Assembly (NCBI RefSeq): GCF_019890675.1
Contig: NZ_JAIOAA010000004.1
Location: forward strand, 1-64,000
Reading direction: 5' to 3'
Length of the DNA stretch: 64,000 nt
Source of the DNA: Micromonospora sp. PLK6-60
GTDB taxonomy: Bacteria > Actinomycetota > Actinomycetes > Mycobacteriales > Micromonosporaceae
Positions within the stretch are counted from its first letter, which is position 1, and every line of letters begins with the position of its first letter. Position numbers and translations under genes: made by a program. Below the pieces are notes generated by a model. The model ran no database searches. It saw only the letters and a list, made by a program, of their open reading frames with translations, and was not told where the DNA came from. This document shows positions 8,358 to 15,130 of the stretch, in pieces.

Positions 8358-9167
8358 GTGAACATTCGACGCTGGAGCGCCGGCTTCCTCGCCGCCGCCC
8401 TGCTCGTCCCCGGCCTGGCCGGCTGCAAGAGCGACGCCGACTCCGCGGCCGGCGAATCCACCGCGGCGGTCCCGGCCGACCCGAAGGAGGCGCTGGTCGC
8501 CTCGACGAAGGAGCTCCAGAAGGGCAACTTCACCTTCACCATGAAGAGCGCCCAGTTCTCCGGCGACGGCAAGGTGCACATGCCGACGAAGAGCGCCGAG
8601 ATGAAGATGGCCACCGCCCAGGAGGCCGCCGACGACCTGGCGATGAACATGCACCTGGTCTTCATCGACACCGACAGCTGGCTCAAGATGGAGCTGGACG
8701 GGCCGATGGCCGACGCGGTGCCGGGCTTCAAGGAGATGAAGGGCAAGTACCAGCACCTGGACCGCACCCGGACCAAGGACGCGGCCGAGCTGGAGTTCGA
8801 CTTCGCCGAGGTCGACCCGGCCGACAGCGACAAGATGATCAAGGCGGTCACCGACGTCCGGAAGACTGGCGACGGCACGTACGAGGGCACGCTCGACGCC
8901 ACCAAGGTGACCGACGCCGACCTGCTCGATGACGAGATCGTCAAGGGCCTCGGCGCCAAGGCCGGCGCCGTGCCGTTCACCGCCAAGCTCGACGAGCAGG
9001 GCCGGCTGACCGAGTTCGTCGTGCGGGCGCCGGCGTCGGAGAGCGCGCCGGAGCAGACGCTGACCGTCAGCTACGCCGACTACGGCAACGCCACCGCCGT
9101 CGAGGCGCCGCCGGCCGCCCAGGTCGTCGAGGCGTCCGAGCAGACGTACCAGATGTTCAGCAAGTGA
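8358..9167 (+). CDS. LppX/LprG-family lipoprotein, copy A
   Basis: Secreted lipoprotein of 269 residues. The signal peptide ends in the lipobox LAGC, giving an acylated Cys near residue 23. The mature part has the LppX_LprAFG features: a repeated pattern of hydrophobic strands, AKLDEQGRLTEFVVRAP near the end, and SYADYGNATAVEAPPAAQVV. Mycobacterial members have a lipid-binding cavity and move lipids or lipoglycans to the outer envelope; a similar role is inferred. The GTG start follows AAAGAGAAC. A paralogue lies immediately downstream. Confidence 0.85.
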   Translation: MNIRRWSAGFLAAALLVPGLAGCKSDADSAAGESTAAVPADPKEALVASTKELQKGNFTFTMKSAQFSGDGKVHMPTKSAEMKMATAQEAADDLAMNMHLVFIDTDSWLKMELDGPMADAVPGFKEMKGKYQHLDRTRTKDAAELEFDFAEVDPADSDKMIKAVTDVRKTGDGTYEGTLDATKVTDADLLDDEIVKGLGAKAGAVPFTAKLDEQGRLTEFVVRAPASESAPEQTLTVSYADYGNATAVEAPPAAQVVEASEQTYQMFSK

Positions 9168-9172
9168 TTCGC

Positions 9173-9209
9173 GACCGGGCGGGGCGGCACCGGCCGTCCC
9201 GCCCGGGTC
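9173..9209 (+). terminator. Stem-loop after lipoprotein copy A
   Basis: GACCGGGCGGGGCGGC pairs with GCCGTCCCGCCCGGGTC with one mismatch and one bulge. It begins 5 nt after the stop codon. There is no T tract. Confidence 0.6.
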
Positions 9210-9405
9210 GTTCCGGGCGGAATCCGGTCGCAGCCGCGCGGACCGGACGGTGATTGCGGAAGGACGCTTCAGGGAACAGAGGGGTTACGAGCCGCCCACG
9301 CGGTGCCGCCGCCGGGCCGGGCTCGTGCGTCGGGGCCGGTGGCAGGGCTCCGGCGGCAGCCTCCGGCACCCTCCGTGGGCCGGACGACCCACCTGGAGAG
9401 TTCAC

Positions 9406-10359
9406 GTGAACGTTCGACGCTTCAGCGCGACGGCCTTCGCCGCGGCGCTGCTCATTCCTTCGGTGGCGGCGTGCAACGGCGCCGGCGGCACCGAGGCGGG
9501 CGCCTCGGCGAGCCCGGCGGCCTCCGGCGACGTGTCGCCCGGCGCCTCCGGCGCGGTCGACGGTGACGCCAAGCAGGCGCTGCTCGACTCCACCAACGCG
9601 ATCCGCGAGGGCAACTTCAAGTTCACCATGTCGGCGGTGGGCTCCACCGCCGAGGGGCAGGTGCACGAGCCCAGCCAGAGCGCCCAGATCAAGCTGACCA
9701 TCGGGCAGCAGTCCTCGGACCTGATGATGACCCTGGACATGATCCACATCAAGCCGGACAGCTGGGTGAAGGCGGACCTGGGCGGTAGCTCCGCCGGCAG
9801 CGTGCCGGGGCTGCAGAAGCTCAACCTCGGCAAGTACCAGCACCTCGACCAGACCCGGATCAAGGGCAACCGGAACCTCGGCTTCGACTTCGAGAAGCTC
9901 GACCCGGGTGGCAGCGCGGTGCTCACCCAGGGCATCACCGAGGCCCGGCAGACCGGCGAGGGCAGCTACGAGGGCACCCTCGACGTGTCGAAGGCGGCCG
10001 AGGCCGGTTCCGTCGACCCCACGCTGATCACCACCCTCGGCGCGCAGGCGCAGTCGGTGCCGTTCACCGCCAAGCTGGACAGCGAGGGCCGGCTCAGCGA
10101 GCTGGTGCTCCAGCTCCCCACCGTCGGGCAGAGCGCCGCCCCGGCGCAGAGCGCCACCGCGGTCCCCGTACCGAGCGCCACCGCGGCCCCGGGTGCGAGC
10201 GCCAGCGCGGCGCCGGGCGGTGCCTCGACCGCCGGGGCGGGCGCCACCCAGGAGATCAAGGTGACCTACTCCGACTACGGCAACGCCAGCGCGGCCCAGA
10301 AGCCGCCGGCCGACCAGGTCGTCGAGGCGCCGCCGGAGTTCTACAACCTGTTCCGCTGA
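9406..10359 (+). CDS. LppX/LprG-family lipoprotein, copy B
   Basis: Paralogue of the preceding gene, 317 residues. Signal peptide with lipobox VAAC. Shared landmarks include EGNFKFTM, DSWVKADLGG, GKYQHLDQTR, VPFTAKLDSEGRLSELV and TYSDYGNASAAQKPPADQVV. Relative to copy A it carries an Ala/Pro/Ser-rich low-complexity insertion of about 40 residues before the last strand (near residues 245-285), and its mature N-terminus is also Ala/Ser-rich. The GTG is preceded by GGAGAG at 5-9 nt. It probably arose by tandem duplication; the insertion suggests a flexible linker gained afterwards. Confidence 0.85.
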   Translation: MNVRRFSATAFAAALLIPSVAACNGAGGTEAGASASPAASGDVSPGASGAVDGDAKQALLDSTNAIREGNFKFTMSAVGSTAEGQVHEPSQSAQIKLTIGQQSSDLMMTLDMIHIKPDSWVKADLGGSSAGSVPGLQKLNLGKYQHLDQTRIKGNRNLGFDFEKLDPGGSAVLTQGITEARQTGEGSYEGTLDVSKAAEAGSVDPTLITTLGAQAQSVPFTAKLDSEGRLSELVLQLPTVGQSAAPAQSATAVPVPSATAAPGASASAAPGGASTAGAGATQEIKVTYSDYGNASAAQKPPADQVVEAPPEFYNLFR

Positions 10360-10370
10360 CGATCGGCGCG

Positions 10371-10399
10371 GGGGCGGGACGGCTGCGGCCGCCCGCCCC
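10371..10399. terminator. Stem-loop between convergent lipoprotein B and xseB
   Basis: GGGGCGGG, bulged A, CGGC, loop TGCG, then GCCG and CCCGCCCC. It starts 12 nt after the lipoprotein stop and can serve both converging genes. Confidence 0.65.
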
Positions 10400-10507
10400 T
10401 TCGCGTGCCCTGGGTACGCCGCGCGCCGGCCCGGCCTCGCCGTCGGGCCTGCCGCTGCCGGTGGGCGTGCGTGCCCTGGCCGGCCTTCGCCTCGGGGACG
10501 CGGCGGG

Positions 10508-10732
10508 TCAGGAGTTGGTGGCGTCCTGGCGGGCGGCGGCGATCCGGGCCCGGGCCCCGTCCAGCCAGCGCTGGCAGATCTCGGCCAGCTTCTCGCCGCG
10601 CTCCCACAGCGCCAGCGACTCCTCCAGCGACGTGCCGCCGGCCTCCAGCCGCTCCACCACCGACGCCAGTTCGGCGCGGGCCTGCTCATAGCTGAGCCGC
10701 TCGTCCGGCCCGGCGTCCTTCTCGTCGCTCAT
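10508..10732 (-). CDS. xseB: Exodeoxyribonuclease VII small subunit
   Basis: 74-residue protein with the complete family pattern: [20 protein letters not shown], then [26 protein letters not shown]. XseB binds XseA to form exonuclease VII, which degrades single-stranded DNA in both directions. The ATG giving MSDEKDAG is preferred to one three codons upstream because GGGA precedes it at suitable spacing. In most actinobacteria xseB follows xseA closely; here about 1.5 kb of other DNA and a strong stem-loop separate them, so xseB needs its own promoter. Confidence 0.92.
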   Translation of the reverse strand: MSDEKDAGPDERLSYEQARAELASVVERLEAGGTSLEESLALWERGEKLAEICQRWLDGARARIAAARQDATNS

Positions 10733-11179
10733 CGGTCCCATCCCACCACATCACCGGCCGGTCGTCCGGGTGCGGGTGCCCTGGTGGGCGTGGTCACCCC
10801 CGGGTTTCCGGGGGTGACCGGCGAAAATTTTCCCGCTGCTGCCGGGTCCCGTGCACGGGTCGCTCGAGTTGCGGCCGACCGGGGGATGCCTTAGTGCTGG
10901 CGGCTGCTCCTCCAGGTGACCGCGGCCCGGCCGGCGGCGCGGGGAAACCGGCAGGTCACGGGCGGACGCCGACCGACCGAACGGTCGCTGCGGCGACCGC
11001 GTCGGCTGGGGTGGCCCGCGAACCGGCCGCCGCGACCCTGATCCATCGATGGATCGCTACCTGACGATCGATTCGGTTTTGATGGATCACGAAATTACTT
11101 GTCCGATTCCCAGGATGTCGCCAGAGCGGCTCGTTGACCGCTTGATCCACCACTTGGGACGGTGGCCTTCCGCACGTAG
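10733..11179. other. Intergenic stretch with stem-loop and palindrome, no gene recognised
   Basis: No convincing coding region. At 10792-10819 GGTCACCCCCGG and CCGGGGGTGACC form a perfect 12-bp stem with a GTTT loop. At 10823-10832 there is GAAAATTTTC. At 11040-11055 GATCCATCGATGGATC is a perfect 16-bp palindrome. From about 11040 the base composition is noticeably less GC-rich than the flanks, suggesting imported or decaying DNA that leads into the toxin-tail fragment. Confidence 0.6.
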
Positions 11180-11290
11180 CGTGCGTGCGGGATCAAGGGT
11201 CAGGGCAAGCGGATCAATATCGGCCTCGGGAAGGGCCCGGCATTGGACATCTTCAACGACAACCTGCTCGACTTCAAGAAGTTGCGATGA
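11180..11290 (+). pseudogene. C-terminal tail remnant of a probable polymorphic toxin
   Basis: After an in-frame TAG at 11177-11179, 36 codons remain open to TGA. They encode a Gly/Lys-rich stretch followed by PALDIFNDNLLDFKKLR. There is no start codon with a ribosome binding site. The TGA overlaps the start of the HEAT-repeat gene as ATGA, the usual coupling of toxin and immunity genes. The tail resembles the extreme C-termini of Rhs-type or other polymorphic toxins, but this is from memory and no search was run. The rest of the toxin is absent. Confidence 0.5.
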
Positions 11291-11802
11291 CTCCCGACGA
11301 ACAGGAGATGATCTTCGGGATGGCAGTTCTTCCTGACGGGACGCGGGAAGTCGACCCCGGGGACGTGCTGCGCCACTTCGGCACTGCGGACGGGAAGGAG
11401 CTGGGACTGCGGCTGCTCCGCCAGGCGCTTCAGACGAAGGACGCGGACGACGCCGAGGCTGCTCTGGTCGTGTGTAGTGAGTTCGGAGTGACGTCGGAAG
11501 CTCTTGAACCCCTGCTCCAACTCGCGGCAGCCGACTGGCATCAGCGGCACGAGGACGTGGTCACCGCGATCGGCCGATTTAAGGACCCACGCGCGGTTGG
11601 CGCCCTGCTCCAAGCGACACTGTTGGTTCCCGACTATCTCGACTACGACGACAGCAGGGCTCTGGCGACTAAGGCGATCTGGGCGCTGGGCGTGATACCC
11701 GGCAGCGACGCCCAGCGGGCGTTGCGGGAGCTACTGGACTCCGACGACGCGATCCTGCGCGCCGGGGCCGAACAACAACTCGCGCGTCGCAGCGGGTCGT
11801 GA
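11287..11802 (+). CDS. HEAT-repeat protein, probable orphan immunity protein
   Basis: 171 residues, acidic and mostly helical. HEAT-like units are visible at LGLRLLRQALQTKDADDAEAAL, EDVVTAIGRFKDPRAVGALL and SRALATKAIWALGVIPGSDA. It lacks a signal peptide or membrane segment. The ATG overlaps the stop codon of the toxin-tail fragment by 4 bp, so it was once the second gene of a translationally coupled pair. HEAT proteins are a recognised class of immunity proteins for polymorphic toxins. With the toxin lost, it may still protect against the matching toxin of kin. A general HEAT scaffold is the alternative. An 18-bp hairpin follows directly. Confidence 0.75.
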   Translation: MTPDEQEMIFGMAVLPDGTREVDPGDVLRHFGTADGKELGLRLLRQALQTKDADDAEAALVVCSEFGVTSEALEPLLQLAAADWHQRHEDVVTAIGRFKDPRAVGALLQATLLVPDYLDYDDSRALATKAIWALGVIPGSDAQRALRELLDSDDAILRAGAEQQLARRSGS

Positions 11803-11805
11803 CGC

Positions 11806-11847
11806 GTGGTTTGTCCTGGTGCGCCGTCGCGCACCAGGACAAACCAC
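11806..11847. terminator. Perfect 18-bp stem-loop after the HEAT gene
   Basis: GTGGTTTGTCCTGGTGCG pairs perfectly with CGCACCAGGACAAACCAC around a 6-nt loop. It begins 4 nt after the HEAT stop and ends 4 nt before the truncated DUF4291 frame on the other strand. It could be a bidirectional terminator, or an end of the inserted module. No T tract. Confidence 0.75.
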
Positions 11848-11850
11848 CGA

Positions 11851-12237
11851 TCAGGGAGGCGCAAGGCTCGCTGAGCGTTCCGGGTCCCACTGCACCCGGA
11901 CCGGCGTGGTCATCTCCCGCTCCAACCAGACCTCCCGGTCGGCATGGACCTGCAGATCGTAGTGGGTGAGGCAGGACAGGGAAAGCGCCTGCTCGAAGCC
12001 ACTGCGGCTCATCCGCACCGCCAGGATCCGCGCCTGATTGGGCTTCGTAGCCCGGCCGGAGCGGTACATCATCTAGCGGAACGACGGCTTGATCCACGTC
12101 ATCCGGTTCGGGTTGAAGGGCGGTACGAATGTCCCCGCAGGTAGGGCGGCGTCGGCAATCTCGGTGGAAAATGCCTGGTAAACGGTGACCGTGTAGTCGT
12201 CGAAGATCGCGCGGATCTCTCTCGTCGGCGGGGTCAT
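11851..12237 (-). pseudogene. DUF4291 family protein, interrupted and truncated
   Basis: From the ATG at 12237 the frame reads [20 protein letters not shown], continues to RMTWIKPSFR, hits TAG at 12073-12075, and resumes as MMYRSGRATKPNQARILAVR and later DLQVHADREVWLEREM, PVRVQWDPE. As I recall the family, Trp stands where the stop is, so a TGG-to-TAG change is likely. The C-terminal third of DUF4291 (roughly 60 residues after the WDPE motif) is missing; the frame ends at TGA beside the 18-bp hairpin. The start overlaps the xseA stop as ATGA. DUF4291 function is unknown. Confidence 0.8.
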
Positions 12238-13469
12238 CTGCCTAAGCCCTCGACAGTGGCGGCCAGTTCGCCCTCGGCGAGGCGTACCCGCAGCGGGTCG
12301 CCCTTGGCCACCTCGTCCGCCGCCCGCACCACGTGCCCGTCCGCCCGCTGCACGATCGCGTACCCCCGGTCGAGGGTGGCAGCGGGGGAGAGGGCGCGCA
12401 GCCGGGCCAGGGTGTGCCGCAGGTCCTCGCCGGCCGCGCCGAGCCGGTGGTCCAGGTTGCGGTCGGCCCGGTCGCGCAGCGCGCCGACCTCGGTAGCCCG
12501 CTGGTCGACCATCACCTGCGGGCGGGCCAGCACCGGGCGGGAGCGGAGCAGGTCGAGGCGGTGCGACTCCCGGTCGACCAGGTTGCGGACCGCCCGTTCC
12601 AGCCGGGAGCGGGCCTGGCCGATGAGGCGTACCTCCTCGGTCAGGTCGGGGACGATCCGCTTGGCCGCGTCGGTGGGGGTGGACGCGCGGACGTCGGCGA
12701 CGTAGTCCAGCAGCGGGGTGTCCGTCTCGTGGCCGATCGCGCTGACCACCGGGGTGCGGCAGCCGAAGACCGCCCGGCAGAGCGCCTCGTCGGAGAAGGG
12801 GAGCAGATCCTCGATGCCGCCGCCGCCCCGGGCGATGACGATCACGTCGATGCTCTCGTCGGCGTCGAGCACCTTCAGCGCGCCGATGATGTCGGGCGCC
12901 GCGCTGGGGCCCTGCACGGCGACGTTGACGGTGCGGAACTCGACCGCTGGCCAGCGCCGCTTCGCGTTGGTCAGCACGTCCCGCTCGGCGGCGGAGGCGC
13001 GGCCGGTGATCAGGCCGATCCGCTGCGGCAGGAAGGGCGGGCGGCGCTTGCGGGCCCGGTCGAAGAGCCCCTCGGCGGCGAGCAGCTTCTTGAGCTTCTC
13101 CAGTCGGGCCAGCAGCTCGCCGAGCCCGACCTGGCGGATCTCGTCGGCGCGCAGGCTGAGCGTGCCGCGGGCGGCGTAGAACTCCGGCTTGGCGTGCAGC
13201 ACCACCCGGGCGCCCTCGCGCAGCTCGGGGGCGCCGGAGTCGAGCACGTCCCGGTTGGTGGTGACGGTCAGGCTCAGATCCGCCGACGGGTCACGCAGGG
13301 TGAGGAAGACGGTGCTGGCCCCGGGCCGGCGGCTGATCTGCGCCACCTGCCCGTCCACCCACACCCAGCCCAGCCGGGCGATCCAGGCGTTGATCTTCTG
13401 GCTGACCACCCGGACCGGCCACGGCTCCTCCGAGCTGCTCCGCCCCACCTCGCCCCCACCACCACTCAC
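12234..13469 (-). CDS. xseA: Exodeoxyribonuclease VII large subunit
   Basis: Catalytic subunit of exonuclease VII, 411 residues. An N-terminal OB fold ([31 protein letters not shown], residues about 38-68) precedes the catalytic core with [40 protein letters not shown] and [28 protein letters not shown] coiled-coil-rich region follows, ending in LDRGYAIVQ, typical of the family. It degrades single-stranded DNA and serves repair. It is divergent from ispH, as in M. tuberculosis (Rv1108c/Rv1110). Its stop overlaps the start of the broken DUF4291 gene. xseB is displaced by about 1.5 kb. Confidence 0.96.
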   Translation of the reverse strand: MSGGGGEVGRSSSEEPWPVRVVSQKINAWIARLGWVWVDGQVAQISRRPGASTVFLTLRDPSADLSLTVTTNRDVLDSGAPELREGARVVLHAKPEFYAARGTLSLRADEIRQVGLGELLARLEKLKKLLAAEGLFDRARKRRPPFLPQRIGLITGRASAAERDVLTNAKRRWPAVEFRTVNVAVQGPSAAPDIIGALKVLDADESIDVIVIARGGGGIEDLLPFSDEALCRAVFGCRTPVVSAIGHETDTPLLDYVADVRASTPTDAAKRIVPDLTEEVRLIGQARSRLERAVRNLVDRESHRLDLLRSRPVLARPQVMVDQRATEVGALRDRADRNLDHRLGAAGEDLRHTLARLRALSPAATLDRGYAIVQRADGHVVRAADEVAKGDPLRVRLAEGELAATVEGLGR

Positions 13470-13491
13470 CCCGCCACCCTACGGCCGCCCG

Positions 13492-13553
13492 CGTTGATCA
13501 TGAAGTTTGCGTCTCCTGGTAGCGGTTTCCCGACGCAAACTTCATGATCAACG
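13492..13553. repeat. 22-bp perfect inverted repeat between xseA and ispH
   Basis: The left arm CGTTGATCATGAAGTTTGCG (plus TC) pairs perfectly with its reverse complement around an 18-nt loop. It lies between two divergent genes, so it is not a terminator in the usual sense. It may be a dispersed palindromic element or a binding or RNA-structure site for either gene. Confidence 0.85.
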
Positions 13554-13582
13554 GGTTGGGAGGCGGGGGGAGAACCGGCACG

Positions 13583-13588
13583 TACGAT
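13583..13588 (+). promoter_or_regulatory. -10 hexamer of a predicted leaderless ispH promoter
   Basis: TACGAT lies 6 nt before the GTG start, placing the transcription start on or next to the initiation codon. No Shine-Dalgarno is present apart from a G run. No clear -35 is seen. Confidence 0.55.
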
Positions 13589-13594
13589 GGGGGG

Positions 13595-14569
13595 GTGACT
13601 GAGACTGGTAAGCGCGTGCTTTTGGCCAAGCCCCGCGGATACTGCGCGGGGGTGGACCGGGCGGTGCAGACCGTCGAGGAGGCGCTCAAGCTCTACGGCG
13701 CGCCGATCTACGTGCGCAAGCAGATCGTGCACAACAAGCACGTGGTGCGGACCCTGGAGGCCCAGGGCGCGATCTTCGTGGAGGAGAACGAGGAGGTGCC
13801 CGAGGGCGCCACCGTGATCTTCTCCGCCCACGGCGTCGCCCCCGAGGTGTACGAGCAGGCCCAGTCCCGCTCGCTGAAGGCCATCGACGCGACCTGCCCG
13901 CTGGTCACCAAGGTGCACCAGGAGGCGAAGCGGTTCGCCGCCGAGGACTACGACATCCTGCTGATCGGCCACGAGGGGCACGAGGAGGTCGTCGGCACCG
14001 CCGGTGAGGCCCCCGCGCACATCCAGCTGGTGGACGGCCCGGACGGCGTCGACAAGGTCACCGTCCGTGACCCGAACAAGGTGGTCTGGCTCTCCCAGAC
14101 CACGCTGTCGGTGGACGAGACGATGGAGACGGTGGCCCGGCTCAAGCGGCGGCTGCCGCTGCTCCAGTCGCCGCCCAGCGACGACATCTGCTACGCCACC
14201 TCCAACCGGCAGCACGTGGTGAAGGAGATCGCCCCCGACTGCGACGTGGTGATCGTGGTCGGCTCGCGGAACTCCTCCAACTCGGTCCGCCTGGTCGAGG
14301 TGGCCCTGGACGCCGGGGCCCGCGCCGGCTATCTGGTCGACTTCGCCCACGAGATCGACGACGCCTGGCTGGCGGGCGCCGGCACGGTCGGGCTGACCTC
14401 CGGGGCCAGCGTCCCCGACGAGCTGGTGCAGCAGGTGCTGGCGCACCTGGCCGAGCGCGGCTTCACCGAGGTGGAGGAGGTCCTCACCGCCAACGAGCGG
14501 CTGACCTTCTCGCTGCCGCAGGAGCTCAAGCGGGACATGAAGGCCGCCGCGGCGGCGGCCCGGTCCTGA
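13595..14569 (+). CDS. ispH: 4-hydroxy-3-methylbut-2-enyl diphosphate reductase
   Basis: Last enzyme of the MEP pathway, reducing HMBPP to IPP and DMAPP; 324 residues. The three Cys ligands of the iron-sulfur cluster are present at residues 17 ([11 protein letters not shown]), 101 ([11 protein letters not shown]) and 199 ([11 protein letters not shown]). The conserved [14 protein letters not shown] and [11 protein letters not shown] motifs are also intact. The GTG start ([17 protein letters not shown]) places the first Cys at the usual distance; an upstream ATG lies inside the inverted repeat. Electrons probably come through ferredoxin, possibly via the ferredoxin-NADP reductase at the start of the window. 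Confidence 0.97.
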   Translation: MTETGKRVLLAKPRGYCAGVDRAVQTVEEALKLYGAPIYVRKQIVHNKHVVRTLEAQGAIFVEENEEVPEGATVIFSAHGVAPEVYEQAQSRSLKAIDATCPLVTKVHQEAKRFAAEDYDILLIGHEGHEEVVGTAGEAPAHIQLVDGPDGVDKVTVRDPNKVVWLSQTTLSVDETMETVARLKRRLPLLQSPPSDDICYATSNRQHVVKEIAPDCDVVIVVGSRNSSNSVRLVEVALDAGARAGYLVDFAHEIDDAWLAGAGTVGLTSGASVPDELVQQVLAHLAERGFTEVEEVLTANERLTFSLPQELKRDMKAAAAAARS

Positions 14570-14612
14570 GGTCGGCGGGAACGGGACGCGGCCCGCGTAC
14601 GTCCGAACCGGT

Positions 14613-15059
14613 ATGAAGACCATGCGCACGGCGGTACCGGCACTGCTCCTCTGCGCCGCCCTGGCCGCCTGCGGCGGCCAGGGCACCGGCACCGGCAACC
14701 AGGCCCCCGAGCCGTCAGGAGGCAGCACGGTGACCGTGCCCCCGACCAGCGACCCGACCGACCCGGCCACCCCGACCGACCCGGCCACCCCGCAGCCGCC
14801 CACGGTCGTGCCGCCGACGAAGAAGCCGGCCGGCCCGAGCCTGCCGCCCGGCCCCGGCGCGCACACCCTCACCGGCACGGTGGAGGCCGGGGTGGAGCCC
14901 AACTGCCTGCTGCTCGACGGCTACCTGCTGGTCGGCGGCCCGCGGGACGTGCTGCGGGCGGGCGCGAAGGTGACCGTCGAGGGTCGGGTCGAGCCCGACA
15001 TGATGACCACCTGCCAGCAGGGCACCCCGTTCGTGGTGGAGGGCGCGAGCCGCGCCTGA
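14613..15059 (+). CDS. Small secreted lipoprotein, unknown function
   Basis: 148 residues. The signal peptide has an LAAC lipobox with Cys near residue 20. It is followed by a Pro/Thr-rich linker containing tandem DPATPTDPATP units (about residues 45-75) and a compact C-terminal domain of about 65 residues. The domain has two Cys (EPNCLLLDG and MTTCQQG) likely to form a disulfide, and a VTVEGRVEPD strand motif. The linker probably spans the peptidoglycan. The family was not recognised. Confidence 0.75.
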   Translation: MKTMRTAVPALLLCAALAACGGQGTGTGNQAPEPSGGSTVTVPPTSDPTDPATPTDPATPQPPTVVPPTKKPAGPSLPPGPGAHTLTGTVEAGVEPNCLLLDGYLLVGGPRDVLRAGAKVTVEGRVEPDMMTTCQQGTPFVVEGASRA

Positions 15060-15079
15060 TCCGCGGCCCCGGAACGCGC

Positions 15080-15113
15080 GGAAGGCCCGCCCCCGACCGG
15101 GGACGGGCCTTCC
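15080..15113. terminator. Bidirectional stem-loop
   Basis: GGAAGGCCCGCCCC pairs with GGGGACGGGCCTTCC with one bulged base. It lies between the convergent lipoprotein and subtilase genes. A closely similar hairpin follows the second subtilase. Confidence 0.75.
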
Positions 15114-15130
15114 GGCTCACCGCGTACGGC

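Noticed and set aside
11185..11286. An N-terminal extension of the HEAT protein from 11185
   Set aside because: The extension (MRDQGSGQADQYRPREGPGI) is in a different frame from the toxin tail and is of no protein-like character. The ATGA overlap at 11287 is a far better start.
11944..12144. A 66-codon rightward frame opposite the DUF4291 remnant
   Set aside because: The opposite strand carries clear family sequence (DUF4291); the rightward frame has no recognisable features or ribosome binding site.
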